This document shows, one piece after another, positions 9,102-18,180 of a stretch of DNA of 64,000 nucleotides. The stretch spans positions 186,001-250,000 of the forward strand of contig CAMEDC010000001.1 in the NCBI GenBank assembly GCA_945913255.1. Direction: 5' to 3'. Within the stretch, counting starts at the first letter, position 1; every line of letters starts with the position of its first letter. Origin of the DNA: an uncultured Lachnospiraceae bacterium (GTDB taxonomy: Bacteria; Bacillota; Clostridia; Lachnospirales; Lachnospiraceae). The translations under genes were made by a program, and so were the position numbers. The notes below the pieces were generated by a model. The model did no database searches. It saw only the letters and a list, made by a program, of their open reading frames with translations, and was not told where the DNA came from.

Positions 9102-9893
9102 CTATAAGACATTTTTCCCGTATACCTCTATCTGGCTTAAAGCCGGGAACGGAGACGGGTCATCTGCCTTAATCAAATTGCCAAGTTCAATCCAGGTAAT
9201 TTCTTTTTCCGGGAAAGTAAGCACATGTCCTCTCGTAGATTTTTCCAGCGGAAAATCGATATGGCTTCCGTCGGAAAAACTTAAGGTTACCTGCACCCAC
9301 CAGTTATCGTGAGGAAAATCGGAACGAGTGTACAGCACCACCTTGTCTGTCCTGACCTTACGTCCGAAATCCACCTTCATAGCCGCATCATCCTGCCGGT
9401 TGATACCCCAGGATTCATAAGGCCACTGCCCGTGGGACAAATTTGCTCTGACACCGTCGATGGCGTTCTTTGCCGCAAACACTGCCTCGCCTCTCGTCTC
9501 GACATTCGCCGTTGCATGAGGAAAACAGGGAACATCACAGTGCTGGTCGGCGGGATTCAAAGCAAGATTGCGATAGCTTTCTATTTCATCCTGTCTGGCT
9601 GCCTCGGCATAGATATAATGTCTGTCACCGGAAAACACCTTGGGAGAACAGCTGATTCTTTTCTCTCCAAAGGGGATCTGATAAGATACGGTTTTTTCCG
9701 TTATGTAAACAAAGGCCGCTCCCATTGCATCATCCACCTGCCAATTGATATAGCAGTTCTTCTCTGAGCTGGTCAGCTCGATTCTGTCCCCTTCTTCATA
9801 GGTGTGCATGCAGACCAGATCCACGAAATCCTCACCGCTTTTCACGCAAATTGTATTGTCGTTTCTGTCGATTACTTTTAAAGATAGTGTCAT
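9102..9893 (-). CDS. Discoidin-like (F5/8 type C) carbohydrate-binding protein, no signal peptide
   Basis: A 263-residue protein. The first ~95 residues look like a beta-sandwich. Residues about 125-260 resemble a discoidin/F5-8C fold: 'AKNAIDGVRANLSHGQWPYE', 'KVDFGRKVRTDKVVLYTR', and closing 'LSQIEVYGKN'. Such domains bind sugars or act as accessory modules in lyases, but here there is no catalytic domain, signal peptide or membrane anchor, so it is probably cytoplasmic. It is translated between the two permease genes of the transporter (24 bases to one, 36 to the other), an unusual place that ties it to the same substrate. Specific function is unknown. Confidence 0.68.
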   Translation of the reverse strand: MTLSLKVIDRNDNTICVKSGEDFVDLVCMHTYEEGDRIELTSSEKNCYINWQVDDAMGAAFVYITEKTVSYQIPFGEKRISCSPKVFSGDRHYIYAEAARQDEIESYRNLALNPADQHCDVPCFPHATANVETRGEAVFAAKNAIDGVRANLSHGQWPYESWGINRQDDAAMKVDFGRKVRTDKVVLYTRSDFPHDNWWVQVTLSFSDGSHIDFPLEKSTRGHVLTFPEKEITWIELGNLIKADDPSPFPALSQIEVYGKNVL

Positions 9894-9929
9894 GTTTCAT
9901 TTCCTCCCGGCATTCTGAAGTTTTTCATG

Positions 9930-10994
9930 CTAGGTTCTTTCTCTCTTTGCCTGTCCTCTGAACTGGATGATTGTCACAATCAGAACCATTGCAAACAGTA
10001 CCATTGCCACTGCACTGGAATAACCGAGATCCCAGTCGATAAACGCTTTCTGATAAATATAATATACAAGTACTGTCGCAGAAGTCGTCAACTCGCCGCT
10101 TCCTCCGCCCGCCAGCATGATAGCAATATCGTATACCTTAAAACAGTTAATCGTCAACATAACAACCACAAAAAAAGTAGTTGAAGAAAGCTGGGGCCAG
10201 GTCACATAACGGAATTTATTCCAGGTGCCCGCACCATCCAGGCTGGCTGCCTCATACAGTTCGGAGGAAATTCCCTGCAGTCCTGCCAGATAGATAACCA
10301 TGTAATATCCCATGTACTTCCAGACACTGAACAAAATCATGGAGAAAAGCACCAGACCGCCCGAGAACCACTGGGGCAGGTTCTCCTGAGCCGCACCGAA
10401 CACATTCAGCAATATATTATTTACAGGTCCCTTGGAGGGGTGGAACAACATTTTCCAAACGGAAGTGATTGCCACCAGAGACGCTACATATGGGAAAAAG
10501 GCAAGGGTTCTGAAGATACCTCTTCCTTTTACTTTCTGATTTAATATGATAGCCAGTGCGAGAGAGGCTATCATGGTAAGGGGAACGGTCCCCACACAAT
10601 AAATAATCGTATTTTTCAAGGCCGCCTTAAAGAAAATATCATCTCCCAGCCTTACAAAATTACTGATACCCGCCCACTGAATCGGGTTGCTTCCATCCCA
10701 CTTCATGAATGCCAACGCGAATGCAAACACAATGGGAATCAGGGTAAATACGCAAAAACCGATAAAGTTAGGTGCAATAAAGGAATATGCAATCAAGTCT
10801 CTTTTTGTCTCTCGGCTCAGGATTCTGCCGGACTTTATCTTGTCAATCTGTCGGTTATATTTGCCGATTTCCGCAATCATTTTACGCTTTTTCTTTTCAT
10901 CGGTCTCAGTCCGTACATCCGTAATCAGTTTTGTCAGTTCCTGTTGCAGACCGTCAATCTTTGCAGCCTTTGCGGCTTCGTCCATCTTCGGCAT
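9930..10994 (-). CDS. Carbohydrate ABC transporter permease (MalF type) with N-terminal coiled coil
   Basis: The start was set at the ATG at 10994 because AAAAGGAG lies 9 bases upstream; the longer frame to 11027 lacks a site. That gives 354 residues. Residues about 5-60 form a charged coiled coil ('LQQELTKLITDVRTETDEKK') before the first membrane helix, an extension not in the minimal family. Six membrane segments follow, with the EAA loop 'ELYEAASLDGAGTWNKFRY'. It forms the membrane pore with the MalG-type partner. It lies downstream of the binding-protein gene, across a hairpin that may lower its expression. Confidence 0.94.
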   Translation of the reverse strand: MPKMDEAAKAAKIDGLQQELTKLITDVRTETDEKKKRKMIAEIGKYNRQIDKIKSGRILSRETKRDLIAYSFIAPNFIGFCVFTLIPIVFAFALAFMKWDGSNPIQWAGISNFVRLGDDIFFKAALKNTIIYCVGTVPLTMIASLALAIILNQKVKGRGIFRTLAFFPYVASLVAITSVWKMLFHPSKGPVNNILLNVFGAAQENLPQWFSGGLVLFSMILFSVWKYMGYYMVIYLAGLQGISSELYEAASLDGAGTWNKFRYVTWPQLSSTTFFVVVMLTINCFKVYDIAIMLAGGGSGELTTSATVLVYYIYQKAFIDWDLGYSSAVAMVLFAMVLIVTIIQFRGQAKRERT

Positions 10995-11036
10995 ACGATT
11001 CTTCTCCTTTCCAACAATAACACACAAACTTCTTCC

Positions 11037-11065
11037 AAAAGAAAGGGGCCGCTTTCAGCGACCCC
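11037..11065 (-). terminator. Attenuating terminator between binding-protein and permease genes
   Basis: On the minus strand a 9-bp stem (GGGGTCGCT with AGCGGCCCC, one G-T pair, 3-base loop, 11045-11065) is followed by TTTCTTTT. It sits 15 bases after the binding-protein stop and 43 before the permease start. Partial termination here would give more binding protein than permease, as in mal-type operons. Confidence 0.7.
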
Positions 11066-11079
11066 CAATATTTAGCATG

Positions 11080-12450
11080 TTACTTGCTCAGAATCTTCTG
11101 AACCTCGCTGTTCATTGCAGCAATACCGTCGTCAATGGTCATCTCACCGGTCATGATGGAGCCATGGTAAGAATCCAGTATAGCGTTAATCTCAGACACA
11201 TTGGGAGCATATGGTACTTCCAGATACAGATTGGATACGGTCAGTGCTTCCTTGCTCTCTGCATCAGTCGGGAAGCCTTCCAGGCCTGCAATCATATCCT
11301 TAACTTCATTTGTCATAATTGCAGGGAAGTTACCGGAGGATGCCATTACTTCTGCGCCTTCCTCACCGCTTACCCACTTAACGAAATCCCATGCTGCATC
11401 AGGAGTATCGGATGCGGAAGTTACAGCAAGACCGGTAATGGTACCAAGGGTGGAACCGGGCTCAACGCCTTCAGCATGAGGATACTTTACAATACCCCAG
11501 TTACCGCAGAGGCTGGAATCATACTCACCGCTCTTCAAATTGGTAATCATGGTAGAAATAAACCAGGAACCCATGTTCAGCATAGCTACATCACCGCCGG
11601 AGAATGCTGCGGAATAGTGCAGACCCTCTGTCTTTAAGTCGGTATACTTTCTGCAGACACCGTCAGCTTCCTGTGCCAGTACCATCTCATAGTAAGGCTT
11701 AAAGAACTCATAGTCGCCATCCAGAATGGTGTGCTTTCCATCCAGAACGCCGAAGAGCTGAACGGCACTTCTCCAGGTGTGGTAATGAGAACCATATACC
11801 TGAGAACCAAAAGTGGTATCTGTCATCTGTCTGGCCAGTGCATCATACTCTTCCCATGTCATATCATTGGTAGGATATGCAACGCCCTTTGCGTCAAACA
11901 GATCCTTGTTATAGAAAAGAACCCAGAAATCGTTTCTGAAAGGGAGCTCATACAGACTTCCGTCAACGGTCACCTGATCGGTAGCTCCTGCATACTTGCT
12001 GAGATCTACACCGTCAGCTTTGATGTAATCATCCAGAGGAAGAATCGCGTTCTTCTGAACCAGAGTAGCATATCCGGGAACATCCTTAATGGTAACAACA
12101 TCGAAGTCACTGCCGGAACCGGAAAGCTCAGTTGCCAGAACGGTCATGTAATCAGTGGAGCCAAGGTCTACCATTTCAATGGTAACTCCCTCGTGAGAAG
12201 CCTCGTATGCTTCCTTAATATCTGTCCAGTACTGTGTGGTTTCCTGATCCCAGATTGCCCATTTCAATGTTACAGGCTCTGCTGCAGCGGTTTCACTGGA
12301 AGCTGCCTCGGAGCTTGCTGCTGAACTTGCTGCAGAGCTTGCCGCAGAGGAACCTGCCTCGGAACTTGCTGCATTATCGCTGCCGCAGCCAGCCAGTAAG
12401 GTTGACATCATTGCTGTTGCGAGCACAATGCTAAGTACTTTCTTCTTCAT
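11080..12450 (-). CDS. Extracellular sugar-binding lipoprotein (family 1 SBP)
   Basis: A 456-residue lipoprotein. The signal peptide ends in the lipobox LLAGC with lipidated Cys22, followed by a Ser/Ala linker to about residue 57. The body is a CUT1 solute-binding protein: 'ITIKDVPGYATLVQ'-like strands, 'LPFRNDFWVLFYNKDLFD' and 'TPDAAWDFVKWVSG' near the C-terminus are family landmarks. It captures oligosaccharides outside the membrane and passes them to the two permeases. Given the GH88 and heparinase-type enzymes alongside, an unsaturated glycosaminoglycan oligosaccharide is the likely ligand. The ribosome binding site AGGAGG precedes the ATG by 7 bases. Confidence 0.94.
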   Translation of the reverse strand: MKKKVLSIVLATAMMSTLLAGCGSDNAASSEAGSSAASSAASSAASSEAASSETAAAEPVTLKWAIWDQETTQYWTDIKEAYEASHEGVTIEMVDLGSTDYMTVLATELSGSGSDFDVVTIKDVPGYATLVQKNAILPLDDYIKADGVDLSKYAGATDQVTVDGSLYELPFRNDFWVLFYNKDLFDAKGVAYPTNDMTWEEYDALARQMTDTTFGSQVYGSHYHTWRSAVQLFGVLDGKHTILDGDYEFFKPYYEMVLAQEADGVCRKYTDLKTEGLHYSAAFSGGDVAMLNMGSWFISTMITNLKSGEYDSSLCGNWGIVKYPHAEGVEPGSTLGTITGLAVTSASDTPDAAWDFVKWVSGEEGAEVMASSGNFPAIMTNEVKDMIAGLEGFPTDAESKEALTVSNLYLEVPYAPNVSEINAILDSYHGSIMTGEMTIDDGIAAMNSEVQKILSK

Positions 12451-12499
12451 AATGAATCCTCCTATAAAATTACTTATTATGTCTTGCGACTGTAAGCAA

Positions 12500-12600
12500 A
12501 GTATAACGGAAATTTTTGCGCATTAACATGAAATAAATTATTTTTTTATTCAAATTTTTCCCGAAAACATTTCCATGTACTTTCTTTTTTCTGTTTTCGG
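12500..12600. promoter_or_regulatory. Control region between the transport operon and its two-component system
   Basis: On the minus strand TATACT (12500-12505) is a likely -10 for the binding-protein gene; its -35 is weak, which fits a promoter needing an activator. Further upstream is a 9-bp inverted repeat, CCGAAAACA (12561-12569) with TGTTTTCGG (12592-12600), centre distance 31 bases. A TGTACTTT element occurs twice, near 12576 and 12622. The local YesN-type regulator is the obvious candidate to bind here. Confidence 0.45.
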
Positions 12601-12653
12601 CTGTAATATTTTATACTTTCCTGTACTTTTTTTAGATATGCTTCCGGCCTTTC

Positions 12654-12682
12654 TTTCCACTTTTCCAAAAATGTGTTATGAT
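12654..12682 (+). promoter_or_regulatory. Promoter of the two-component/lyase operon
   Basis: TTTCCA (12654-12659), a 17-base spacer and TATGAT (12677-12682) lie 53 bases before the kinase start at 12735. Four and five of six consensus bases match. Confidence 0.5.
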
Positions 12683-12734
12683 TTGCATAAACTACAATGA
12701 TGCTATCTGCCTGACTGCAGAGAGAGGTGTTCCC

Positions 12735-14555
12735 ATGAAGCAGAACTCTACCGGAACGAAACGCTGTCATACCCATTCCGGCAGCATTCAAAAAAGAATA
12801 CTTTCCATTACAATCTCCTGCCTGCTGGGCATGTGCGTGATTATCAGCTCCGTCAGTTACTATATCTTTCAGAATTATTTACAGCACAGCCTGATTCAGT
12901 CTACAGAGACAAGTCTGCAGCTGCTTTCCGATACCGTTAACAACAGCATGAACGACATTTACCAAATGGTCCGTTTCTGCCAGACAAGTTCTCATGTAGC
13001 GGACTACATAGCAAATAATCCAAATCCCGGATCTGTGTTGTCTGTATCAACCTACGACAGAATCAATGAGGAATATACCAATAATCCTTCCAGCAGCTAC
13101 ATGCCAAGGCTGGCAGTGATTACCAACAATTATTTCCTGCAGATTGTCAATACCACCTATTCCTCCACCGCCGATCTGGCTGCCGGCGTTCCGGAACTCT
13201 CTTTTTTTGAAGAGCTTCTGAATGATCAGGATTATAATTTTTCCACCGGCTTTATGGATGACCCGTTTAATCCGAAGCGAAAGCAGATTCTTCCGGTAAT
13301 CCGGCCTATCACATATAAGTTTAATTCCGTACAGGGTGGATTTCTCTTTCTTGAAATCTCCTCTGACTTATTTACCGATGCGTTCAAAAGATATGCCCTT
13401 GCGGAAGACAGTGCCCTTTATCTGACATTGGGCGAGCATCACTACAGATATGAAGAAGGTCTTCTCACGGAAGTTACCGCTGACTATTCTCTTCATAAGG
13501 ATATGTCCGAGGGTGCACTCATACAGGGCATTCGCATCAGCAATATCAAAAACGGCGAAGGCAGTTCCCGCATCATGGTAACTGCCCCGCTCGATATGCC
13601 GGACTGCTATATCAGCCAGAGTATTTCCCACTCTGAACTGCAGGACCAGAGGCGCCTTCTTTGGGGAATTCTGTTTGGTACACTTATCAGTATCATTGCC
13701 ATCGGCATTTTGCTGATGCTGATGCTGAACCGGATGATAAACATTCCTGTATCCAGAATCCGGGCAAAAATGCTTCGTATTGCGGAAGGAGATTTCAGCC
13801 GTGATCCTTCCATTGAATGGGATCATGAGCTGGGAGACATTGGCAGAGGTATCAATGACTTATCACAGGATGTCTACCTGCTGATGAACAAACGGCTGGA
13901 GGATGAAAAACAGAAAAAAGATCTGGAATACAAGATGCTCCAAAGCCAGATTAATCCGCATTTTATCTATAACACGCTGAATTCCATCAAATGGATGGCC
14001 ACCATACAGGGAGCTGAAGGCATTTCGGAAATGACTACCTCTCTCGCCAAGTTGCTGAAAAGCATCTCCAAGGGCACCAGCCTTCTGGTTACTGTCCGTG
14101 AAGAGTTCTCTCTGCTGCAGGATTATTTTACCATTCAAAGCTATCGCTACGGCGGTACCATTACCATGGAAATTTCAGTGGATGATGAAACGATTTATGA
14201 CTGCCATATCATTAAATTTACGTTACAGCCACTGGTGGAAAATGCCATTTTCCACGGAATTGAACCGAAAGGGACAGGCCACATTACCATACATGCTTTT
14301 TATACAACAGGAGAAGACAACTCATCCGACATCCGGATTGATGTGCGGGATAACGGAGTCGGCATGTCAGAGGAGAAGGCAAAACAGATTCTCAACACCA
14401 ATGACGAAAGCAGTACCGATTTTTTCCGTGAAATCGGTGTCAGTAATGTTCATAAACGCCTGCTATACGAATTTGGTACGCAGTACGGCATCACCATTGA
14501 AAGTGTGGAAAACGAATATACCGTAATGTCTATACGCATACCGGGAAAATCTTAA
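12735..14555 (+). CDS. YesM-type sensor histidine kinase
   Basis: The start at 12735 was chosen for the AGAGAGG site just before it; the frame could extend to 12678. The 606-residue protein has TM1 at about 30-55, an extracellular Cache-like domain to about 310, TM2 at about 320-342, a HAMP linker ('IPVSRIRAKMLRIAEGDF'), the His_kinase block 'QSQINPHFIYNTLNSIKW' with phosphorylated His409, and an HATPase domain with 'RDNGVGMS'. It senses an extracellular cue and phosphorylates the regulator encoded 44 bases downstream. Family members control adjacent CUT1 sugar operons. Confidence 0.94.
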   Translation: MKQNSTGTKRCHTHSGSIQKRILSITISCLLGMCVIISSVSYYIFQNYLQHSLIQSTETSLQLLSDTVNNSMNDIYQMVRFCQTSSHVADYIANNPNPGSVLSVSTYDRINEEYTNNPSSSYMPRLAVITNNYFLQIVNTTYSSTADLAAGVPELSFFEELLNDQDYNFSTGFMDDPFNPKRKQILPVIRPITYKFNSVQGGFLFLEISSDLFTDAFKRYALAEDSALYLTLGEHHYRYEEGLLTEVTADYSLHKDMSEGALIQGIRISNIKNGEGSSRIMVTAPLDMPDCYISQSISHSELQDQRRLLWGILFGTLISIIAIGILLMLMLNRMINIPVSRIRAKMLRIAEGDFSRDPSIEWDHELGDIGRGINDLSQDVYLLMNKRLEDEKQKKDLEYKMLQSQINPHFIYNTLNSIKWMATIQGAEGISEMTTSLAKLLKSISKGTSLLVTVREEFSLLQDYFTIQSYRYGGTITMEISVDDETIYDCHIIKFTLQPLVENAIFHGIEPKGTGHITIHAFYTTGEDNSSDIRIDVRDNGVGMSEEKAKQILNTNDESSTDFFREIGVSNVHKRLLYEFGTQYGITIESVENEYTVMSIRIPGKS

Positions 14556-14599
14556 GCAATGCACTGTAAAACAAAGGAAACATTGTAAAAGGAGTACTT

Positions 14600-16207
14600 A
14601 TGTATAAATTATTGATTGTGGATGACGAACCGCTTGTTCAGGTAGGTATCAAGTCCATGCTGAACTGGAGTGAACTGAATATAGAAGTAATCGGAACCGC
14701 TGTAAACGGTCAGGCAGCACTTAAGATGATTGAGGAAAAATCTCCCGACATCGTGATAACGGATATAAAGATGCCAGTCATGAACGGTCTGGAGCTGATT
14801 CGGCTGTGCAGAGAGCGCTACGGGAATGAACATCCCTGGTTCATTATCCTCACCAGCTATGAAGATTTTCATATGGTAAAAGAAGCCATCACCTATCAGG
14901 TTACAGATTACCTGGTAAAGCTGGAACTGACACCGGAAACCCTGAAAGAGGCGATTGACCGTGTCATGGAGCGAATCAGGCAGTCCGAGGACAGCAAAAA
15001 ACCTGTCGAAAATATTGTTCATCCCTTTTACGATAAATTTTTTATCCGCCTCTTAAATAATCTTTTCGAAACGGAAGAACAGTTCACCCTGCAAAGTAAA
15101 GATCTGAATCTGGATTTCCACTACCGGGGTTATATCTGCTGTTATGGTGAAATGGCAAGTACACAGGCAGATACACTTCCGATGGAAAAACAGCTTGCAC
15201 TTTTCTCCACTTCCATGCAGATGCTGAAGGAACTGGCCGGTAAATATTATCCCTGTTACGGTCTGTCCCTGGATACCAGGCACTTTGCTCTGATTTTCTG
15301 CTATGAGAAATTATCCGAGGAGCAGACGGTAGCCTCCTGTGAACAGGAATTAAAGAGGATTCTCGGTAATATCAGCGAAACACTGATGAAATACTACGGA
15401 GTCTCTTTCCGCTGCGGTATCGGCAATATGGCAGAGCAGCCTCTTGCCATTTGTGACTCTTACCAATATTCCCGACAAGCCTGTCAGATTACGAATTCAG
15501 ACTCACCGATTGCCTGTCCGGACGACTGTGCCCAGGCCGACTCCGGTCACAATTCTTTCAATATCAGTCTGTTTAAGGGAGATCTGACAAAGGCTTTTGA
15601 AGAATACGATGCTGAGATTTTAAGCAGAACACTGGACACGATGTGTGACCTGTTTCTGGCACACCCCCACCACTACATTCAGGCTATGGACGGAGCATGC
15701 AATATCCTGTTCCTGTCTATCTCCCTGCTGCAGAACGGCGAAAAAATAGTATCCGACTTTTTCAGGGATAATCCCGATGGTTATCGATCCATTTACAAAC
15801 AGACCACGGTAGAGCAAATCGTCAACTGGCTGGTATATTTTAAACGACAGTTATGTCAGCTATTTGAGAATCATCATAAAGACTACAAAAATCACATTGT
15901 GACCAATGTCAAAAAATATATCGGAGAACACATATCCGAACGGCTTTCCTTAAATGAGGTAGCCGCTGTATTCGGCATCAGTCCGAACTATTTAAGCCAG
16001 CTTTTTGGGAAATACAATGATGTGGGCTTTTCCGAATATATCAATATCTCCAAAATCAACGAGGCAAAGCGCCTTTTGGATGAAGGGGCTTTGAAGATAT
16101 ATGAGGTTGCGGAAATGCTGGGGTTTGAAAGTTCCTTCTATTTCAGTAAAGTTTTCAAAAAAGTGGAAGGGGTGTCACCCACCGATTACCTGAACAATAA
16201 GTTTTAG
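14600..16207 (+). CDS. YesN-type AraC-family response regulator
   Basis: A 535-residue protein. The receiver domain (1-125) has 'LLIVDDEPLVQVGIKSML', the phosphoacceptor Asp55 in 'IVITDIKMPVMNG', and the conserved Thr/Ser and Lys positions. A long middle region of about 300 residues, typical of YesN proteins and of unclear role, precedes a C-terminal AraC double helix-turn-helix (about 430-535, 'LSLNEVAAVFGISPNYLSQL' and 'IYEVAEMLGFESSFYFSK'). It is expected to activate the divergent transport operon and possibly its own operon. The ribosome binding site is AAAAGGAG. Confidence 0.94.
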   Translation: MYKLLIVDDEPLVQVGIKSMLNWSELNIEVIGTAVNGQAALKMIEEKSPDIVITDIKMPVMNGLELIRLCRERYGNEHPWFIILTSYEDFHMVKEAITYQVTDYLVKLELTPETLKEAIDRVMERIRQSEDSKKPVENIVHPFYDKFFIRLLNNLFETEEQFTLQSKDLNLDFHYRGYICCYGEMASTQADTLPMEKQLALFSTSMQMLKELAGKYYPCYGLSLDTRHFALIFCYEKLSEEQTVASCEQELKRILGNISETLMKYYGVSFRCGIGNMAEQPLAICDSYQYSRQACQITNSDSPIACPDDCAQADSGHNSFNISLFKGDLTKAFEEYDAEILSRTLDTMCDLFLAHPHHYIQAMDGACNILFLSISLLQNGEKIVSDFFRDNPDGYRSIYKQTTVEQIVNWLVYFKRQLCQLFENHHKDYKNHIVTNVKKYIGEHISERLSLNEVAAVFGISPNYLSQLFGKYNDVGFSEYINISKINEAKRLLDEGALKIYEVAEMLGFESSFYFSKVFKKVEGVSPTDYLNNKF

Positions 16208-16258
16208 AGTCTGAAATGGGAGTTTAAAACCAGTATATGTAGAATCGAGGATAACAAT

Positions 16259-18079
16259 ATGGAAATGCGTTTTAAAGAAGCTGCAGAAATATTTTTGAAA
16301 TCGGGAGCTGACCTCCTGGAGTTTCGCCCTTTCCCAACTGCATCTGACCGGGCAGCATATGAGCAGCTTCCCGAACAACTCAGGAAAAAACTGATTGCTC
16401 AGGGAGAAGCCTGTCTCGGATATGCCTACCCTCCCATACATGCTACGGATTTTATGGCTTTTAAGCGCACCGGAAACCGTGTCAATTTCGAAGATATGTA
16501 CTTCGGTCGCCGCTATGCTCTGAATTCTCTTGTTCTGGCTGAATGTATTGAAAAAAGGGGACGTTTTCTGGATGACATAATCAACGGCATCTTTGCTGTC
16601 TGTGAGGAAAGCGCCTGGCAGCTTCCCCCGCACAATTCCTATGTCCGGAATACCCCACAGGAGATTCTCCCCGATGCCACCCGTCCCGTTCTGGATCTTT
16701 TTGCCTGTGAGACCGGTGCACAGCTTGCCTGCATCTATTATCTGCTGAAAGATCAGCTGGATGCTGTCAGTCCGTTTATCACCACCCGCATCCTTTTCGA
16801 ACTGGAACGCCGCATTGTGGCTCCCTATATTCAAGAGCATTTCTGGTGGATGGGAAAAGATGAGGAACCCATGTGTAACTGGACCCCCTGGTGTACACAA
16901 AATGTGTTAATCAGTGTTTTCCTCTGCGATTGTCCTCAAGGTACTGAAAAGGCAGTTCTGAAAAAAGCAGCGGCAAGCCTCGATTACTTTCTGAAAGATT
17001 ACGGAGATGACGGCTGCTGTGACGAAGGTGCACAATATTTCCGGCGCGCAGGTCTCTGTCTGGATGCAGCTGCCGATTTGATGAACCGTGTAACCGGAGG
17101 TGCCTTTTCCCATCTGTATCAATGGGAAAAGGTGCGAAATGTGGCATCCTATATCTCCAATGTACATATCGATGGTAAATATTACTTTAACTTTGCGGAC
17201 TGCTCTCCTGTTGCGGGACGCGCGGGCGTACGGGAATATCTCTTCGGTAAGCACACCGGGCAGCCGGAGTTAATGCTTTTCGCGGCAAAAGATTTCCAGA
17301 CTGCAAATGAAGAAATCTACGAAGAGGAAACCTACCGTCTGAGCCTTTACTACCGTATGCAGAACACCTTCACCTATGAGGAGGTTATGAGCTATGATAC
17401 TTCCGCCGAAGTGAAGCACAAGGATATCTTCTATCCCAGCATCGGCTTATTCATTGCCAGAAACCATAATCTCTGCCTTGCCGTAAAAGCCGGAGATAAT
17501 GATGATAACCACAACCATAATGATACCGGCAGTCTGACTCTGTATAAAGACGGAATCCCCGTCCTCGTTGACATCGGTGTGGAGAGCTATTGTGCAAAGA
17601 CCTTTTCCTCTCACAGATACGAGATATGGACAATGCAGTCAGGTTATCACAATCTGCCTACGATTGACGGACTGGATGAGCATGACGGAGCCGCCTACCG
17701 TGCCACAGATGTCTCCACAAGGTTTGAAGAGAATACTGCGTCCATTTCCATGGAACTTGCAAACGCTTATCCTTTTCCCGCCGGAAAACACTCCTATGTC
17801 CGCAGTGTTGTGTTCGATAAATCCGGTGACTGCATTACCCTGACAGACACAACCGACAGTAAGGATGTTATCTTAAATTTCATTACTTATGACAAGCCGG
17901 AATTCACGGGTAATTGTATACAAATTGGCAGTGCCTCCGTCCAATTTCACGGGGCAGAGCTGCTTGCCGTTGAGACGCTTCCCATCACGGACCACCGTTT
18001 ACAGACAGCATGGGATCACGACTTATACCGTATCCGACTGAAAATGACCGAACCTGAATTCCGAATGACAATCTGCTGA
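16259..18079 (+). CDS. Heparinase II/III-family polysaccharide lyase, cytoplasmic
   Basis: A 606-residue protein with an N-terminal alpha/alpha toroid (about 1-360) and a C-terminal beta-sandwich, the layout of heparinase II/III lyases. The hallmark is 'DNHNHNDTGSLTLYKDG' from about residue 416, leading to 'PVLVDIGVESYC'. Further landmarks are 'WTPWCTQNVLI' near 207 and 'YDKSG'-like strands late in the protein. These enzymes cleave uronic-acid polysaccharides by beta-elimination, leaving the unsaturated end that GH88 removes. There is no signal peptide, so imported oligosaccharides are the likely substrate. It lies 51 bases after the regulator gene and is probably co-transcribed. Heparan, chondroitin/hyaluronan or alginate specificity cannot be told. 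Confidence 0.87.
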   Translation: MEMRFKEAAEIFLKSGADLLEFRPFPTASDRAAYEQLPEQLRKKLIAQGEACLGYAYPPIHATDFMAFKRTGNRVNFEDMYFGRRYALNSLVLAECIEKRGRFLDDIINGIFAVCEESAWQLPPHNSYVRNTPQEILPDATRPVLDLFACETGAQLACIYYLLKDQLDAVSPFITTRILFELERRIVAPYIQEHFWWMGKDEEPMCNWTPWCTQNVLISVFLCDCPQGTEKAVLKKAAASLDYFLKDYGDDGCCDEGAQYFRRAGLCLDAAADLMNRVTGGAFSHLYQWEKVRNVASYISNVHIDGKYYFNFADCSPVAGRAGVREYLFGKHTGQPELMLFAAKDFQTANEEIYEEETYRLSLYYRMQNTFTYEEVMSYDTSAEVKHKDIFYPSIGLFIARNHNLCLAVKAGDNDDNHNHNDTGSLTLYKDGIPVLVDIGVESYCAKTFSSHRYEIWTMQSGYHNLPTIDGLDEHDGAAYRATDVSTRFEENTASISMELANAYPFPAGKHSYVRSVVFDKSGDCITLTDTTDSKDVILNFITYDKPEFTGNCIQIGSASVQFHGAELLAVETLPITDHRLQTAWDHDLYRIRLKMTEPEFRMTIC

Positions 18080-18180
18080 CGTGGGAATGTTCCTTTTGGC
18101 ACGCACAGCCCCTTTGACTAGGTTTTCAAGCCAAAAGAGACAACCCCAAAACGATTCTTGCAACAAAAGAGGAGAATTTT
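18080..18180 (+). promoter_or_regulatory. Intergenic spacer with an 8-bp inverted repeat
   Basis: CTTTTGGC (18093-18100) is repeated inverted as GCCAAAAG (18130-18137). TTGACT lies between the arms. No T tract follows, so it is not a clear terminator. A GAGGAG ribosome binding site serves the next gene. Confidence 0.3.
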
